Source: Caldifarciminota bacterium 4484_100 (lineage in GTDB: Bacteria > Hydrothermota > Tepidihabitantia > SM23-42). Taken from it: a DNA stretch of 14,029 nt. A model generated the notes under the pieces. The model saw nothing but the letters and a program-made list of their open reading frames with translations, made no database searches and was not told where the DNA came from. The DNA lies in contig MUKB01000009.1 in assembly GCA_002049785.1 (NCBI GenBank), forward strand, positions 1-14,029, in the 5' to 3' direction. This document shows, one piece after another, positions 12,125 through 14,029 of this stretch (position 1 is the first letter of the stretch; each line of letters starts with the position of its first letter). Both the position numbers and the translations under genes were made by a program.

Positions 12125-13606
12125 ATGAAGGGCAAAATTATTTTAAGGATAGCATTTTGTGTTCTGATGATGTCTGACCTTTTTTATGCTCAGGTACCCG
12201 ATACATTGTGGACAAAAAGATATGATCATTCGAGTTATCACTCAAACGATGTTGGTTATTCAGCAGGGCAGACATTGGATGGCAGCTATATTCTCGCTTC
12301 AAGTTCATGGAATGGTACCGACATGGATATGTGGATAATAAAAACCGACAGTATAGGCAATCCTATTTGGCAGACAACCTGGTTCGGGTTATCAGGTGGT
12401 GATGATGAACCCAGTTGTGTCCGACAAACCTTTGACGGCGGTTATATTTTAACCGGCTATACGACAAGAACCGGCTGGGGGAATACTGACCTTGAGTTGA
12501 TAAAATACAGTGCTTCGGGAGTCAAAGAATGGGAGAAAAGATATGGAGTTCAAGGAGATTGGATGATTGATTTTGGAACTTGGGTCGAACAAACTCCTGA
12601 CAGTGGCTATATTATCACCGGTATGCATTCTTCGCCTGAAGGCATATGGCTTATTAAAACCGACCAGTTAGGTAATATTCTTTGGCAAAGAACTTTCAGT
12701 GAAGGAATGTCTGGTAACTGCGTTCGGCAGACCTCTGACAATGGCTATATAATAAGCGGATCAAGTTCTACCGGTGGTTGCCTTTTAAAAACTGATTCGC
12801 TTGGAAATCGGCTCTGGGTTAAATATCTTGGTGGCAGTGATATGCAAAAGGTATTTGAGATACAGGATGGGTATGCGATTTTGGGGAATAAAAATGGCGA
12901 TTTTTGGTTGGTAAAAACCGATTCTTTTGGTAACTTAATCTGGGAAAAAACCTATGGAGGCTCTGATACAGAGAATGCCTACGCAATGGGACTTGTTAAT
13001 GATGGCGGCTACATTTTGACCGGCCGAACTTTTTCCTTTGGGGCAGGTGAAAGTGATTTATGGATAGTCCGAACCGATTCCCTCGGTGATACGCTTTGGA
13101 CTAAGACACTTGGTGGTCCCTATAATGAATGGGGTATGGCAGTTGAGCAGACACAGGACAATTGCTATATGGTCTTCGGTTATACCGAACTGGGCGGGAC
13201 GGGTTCTGACGATGCGTGGTTAATAAAACTTGAGACCGATTTTGTAGGGATAGAAGAAACTTATGCCGTCTTACCAAATAAATTGTTCATCTTACAAATT
13301 CTCCCTAATCCAGTCGGTTATCAAACCCAGATAAGATATCAACTCTTTTGCAAAAGCCGGGTAAATATTGCTATCTTTAATATTTTTGGGGAACAAGTTG
13401 CCAAGATTGTTAATGATGAGTATAAAGATGCAGGCTCATATTGTATAAGTTGGCTACCATTAGACACCTTTGGGAGGAGACTGCCGGCTGGAGTGTACTT
13501 CTGTAGATTAAGGGTTAATAAAGATGAACAAACAAAAAAGATTATTATAGTGGATAAAACTGATTCAGGGTGCAGTTATCTTCCGAAGGGTATCAAAAGG
13601 AGGTGA
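12125..13606 (+). CDS. Secreted seven-repeat propeller-type protein with sorting tail
   Basis: A 493-residue exported protein with a clear signal peptide (MKGKIILRIAFCVLMMSDLF, cleavage probably after YAQ). Seven repeats of about 40-60 residues follow, built on 'QT.DGGYILTG.....D.WLIKTDS.GN..W.KTYGG'; examples are RQTFDGGYILTGYT, EQTPDSGYIITGMH and GLVNDGGYILTGRT. Such repeats are expected to fold as a beta-propeller. Residues about 400-475 carry LPNPVGYQTQIRY, IAIFNIFGEQVAKI and LPAGVYFCRLRV, a sorting or FlgD-like tail. About 17 residues (DKTDSGCSYLPKGIKRR) follow the point where such tails normally end. The gene is divergent from fusion regulator 2. Its TGA overlaps the Shine-Dalgarno of an interrupted downstream gene. 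Function unknown; probably surface display or recognition. Confidence 0.75.
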   Translation: MKGKIILRIAFCVLMMSDLFYAQVPDTLWTKRYDHSSYHSNDVGYSAGQTLDGSYILASSSWNGTDMDMWIIKTDSIGNPIWQTTWFGLSGGDDEPSCVRQTFDGGYILTGYTTRTGWGNTDLELIKYSASGVKEWEKRYGVQGDWMIDFGTWVEQTPDSGYIITGMHSSPEGIWLIKTDQLGNILWQRTFSEGMSGNCVRQTSDNGYIISGSSSTGGCLLKTDSLGNRLWVKYLGGSDMQKVFEIQDGYAILGNKNGDFWLVKTDSFGNLIWEKTYGGSDTENAYAMGLVNDGGYILTGRTFSFGAGESDLWIVRTDSLGDTLWTKTLGGPYNEWGMAVEQTQDNCYMVFGYTELGGTGSDDAWLIKLETDFVGIEETYAVLPNKLFILQILPNPVGYQTQIRYQLFCKSRVNIAIFNIFGEQVAKIVNDEYKDAGSYCISWLPLDTFGRRLPAGVYFCRLRVNKDEQTKKIIIVDKTDSGCSYLPKGIKRR

Positions 13607-13753
13607 AAATGAGTGCGCCGAGCAAAGCTCAATTTATCCAATTGGTGCAAATCCAATCTAATGAAAGATTAGCAATCACATTAGTAGTGAACTCTGCGTA
13701 GTAGGAGGCAAGAGCCCGACGGGGTCTGAGACCCCTGCACGGTATCAAAAGGA
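13589..13753 (+). repeat. 13-bp direct repeat across the intron junction
   Basis: GGTATCAAAAGGA occurs at 13589-13601, in the last codons of the secreted-protein gene, and again at 13741-13753, inside the probable intron. The copies are 152 bp apart and exact over 13 bases. Cause unknown; chance is possible. Confidence 0.6.
13599..13612 (+). pseudogene. Start of a downstream gene interrupted by the intron
   Basis: A strong Shine-Dalgarno (aaaggaggtga) is followed by ATG at 13609-13611, 2 nt after the TGA of the preceding gene, as in a translationally coupled operon. The intron begins at 13613, after one further base (A). If the intron is real and splices, the downstream gene continues after its 3' end, outside the window. 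Read straight through, the frame would encode only 30 residues (MSAPSKAQFIQLV...) and stop at 13701. An insertion simply after the end of the 12125 gene, with a chance ATG, is the alternative. Confidence 0.5.
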
Positions 13754-14029
13754 TAGGTTGGGAACTCGGGAGAGCCATAATGTTTTTGCCAGGGGGTATG
13801 GTGAATATGGATTATTCAAGTCTGGAAATGGTGAGGTAATCCAGATGACATTATGGCAGTCGGATAAGTCCATAGTAGCGTTGAAGCAGAGTAATGTCTG
13901 TGGAGCGAAGGGGCTTACAGGAATGCGTAGGGGAGATAGGGACACAACCTCCGCACTCAGAGGCGGATACAGGTTGTCAACAAAACTATCTTCCCTAACT
14001 TTGAGAGCCAGAGAAAATCCGAAGTGTAG
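13613..14029 (+). mobile_element. Probable group II intron, 5' part (domain I)
   Basis: The RNA would begin with GUGCG at 13613, the group II 5' consensus, followed by a densely folded region. Visible stems are GAGC/GCTC (13620-13630), ATTGG/CCAAT (13641-13657, the 'GGUGCAAAUCC' stem-loop typical of bacterial introns), CTAAT/ATTAG (13658-13672), TCAC/GTGA (13676-13690), GGGGTC/GACCCC (13721-13735), TAGGGgAGATAG/CTATCTtCCCTA (13928-13998) and, inside the last, ACAACCT/AGGTTGT with CCGC/GCGG. The motif TGTGGAGCGAAGGGGC (about 13899-13914) is also typical of domain I. No long reading frame is present, as expected before the maturase/reverse transcriptase gene in domain IV, which must lie right of the window. 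The subclass is uncertain. Confidence 0.75.

Noticed and set aside
13609..13701. A 30-residue peptide gene starting at the ATG behind the strong Shine-Dalgarno
   Set aside because: All but the first four bases lie in the structured 5' region of the probable group II intron, so the codons are more likely RNA structure than protein. It is kept only as the start of an interrupted gene.
13745..13945. A 66-codon minus-strand reading frame
   Set aside because: It lies wholly within the intron domain I, opposite conserved RNA motifs, with no Shine-Dalgarno or protein-like family pattern.
13946..13952. ACCTCC as the intron's EBS2, pairing with the exon GGAGGT at 13599-13604
   Set aside because: The six bases match, but they are already paired in the ACAACCT/AGGTTGT and CCGC/GCGG hairpin. 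No matching EBS1 (UCAUUU-like) was found for the exon AAATGA, so the pairing is probably coincidental.

Overview
The window (about 14 kb, moderate-to-low GC, many AGA/AGG and ATA codons) looks like a chromosomal piece of an uncultured bacterium of the FCB type. Four secreted proteins end in a PNP...(I/V)YD(V/I)(S/R)GR...L.(A/S)G(I/V)YF module resembling the type IX secretion (Por) sorting tail or the related FlgD-like Ig fold. This style, with predicted secreted propeller proteins and a gingipain-type peptidase, fits candidate division WOR-3 (Stahlbacteria) or relatives. The phylum is an inference from protein style, not proven.

Layout. 1-137: two back-to-back microsatellites (9-nt, then 8-nt units). 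166-3786: a consensus promoter, then a secreted C25 (gingipain-like) peptidase, a small three-helix membrane protein, an ECF sigma factor and an overlapping zinc-finger anti-sigma factor. 3798-5482: a second consensus promoter and a secreted protein with six Asp-box (BNR) repeats. 5530-5907 (minus): what looks like an internally deleted nucleotidyltransferase gene, possibly fused to the start of its usual upstream neighbour. 5939-9522 and 9765-13606: two modules of the same design. In each, a large minus-strand regulator (transposase-type helix-turn-helix at the N terminus, TPR-like helical middle, SARP/BTAD-type C terminus) is transcribed divergently from a plus-strand secreted protein with about seven propeller-type repeats and a sorting tail. 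The 3' end of a third regulator copy survives as a pseudogene (9537-9746) between them. 13613-14029: the 5' part of a probable group II intron, starting one base after an ATG that follows a strong Shine-Dalgarno sequence.

How it may work together. The two regulator/secreted-propeller pairs are the most unusual part. Each regulator has a perfect TTGACA / TATAAT promoter, a very short leader and no Shine-Dalgarno. The divergent secreted genes have a strong Shine-Dalgarno, a recognisable -10 and no convincing -35 at normal spacing, as expected for activator-dependent genes. My hypothesis is that each regulator activates its neighbouring surface or exported protein. The promoter position also moves the start of the second regulator from 12005 to 11963. 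No tRNA, rRNA or CRISPR array was seen.
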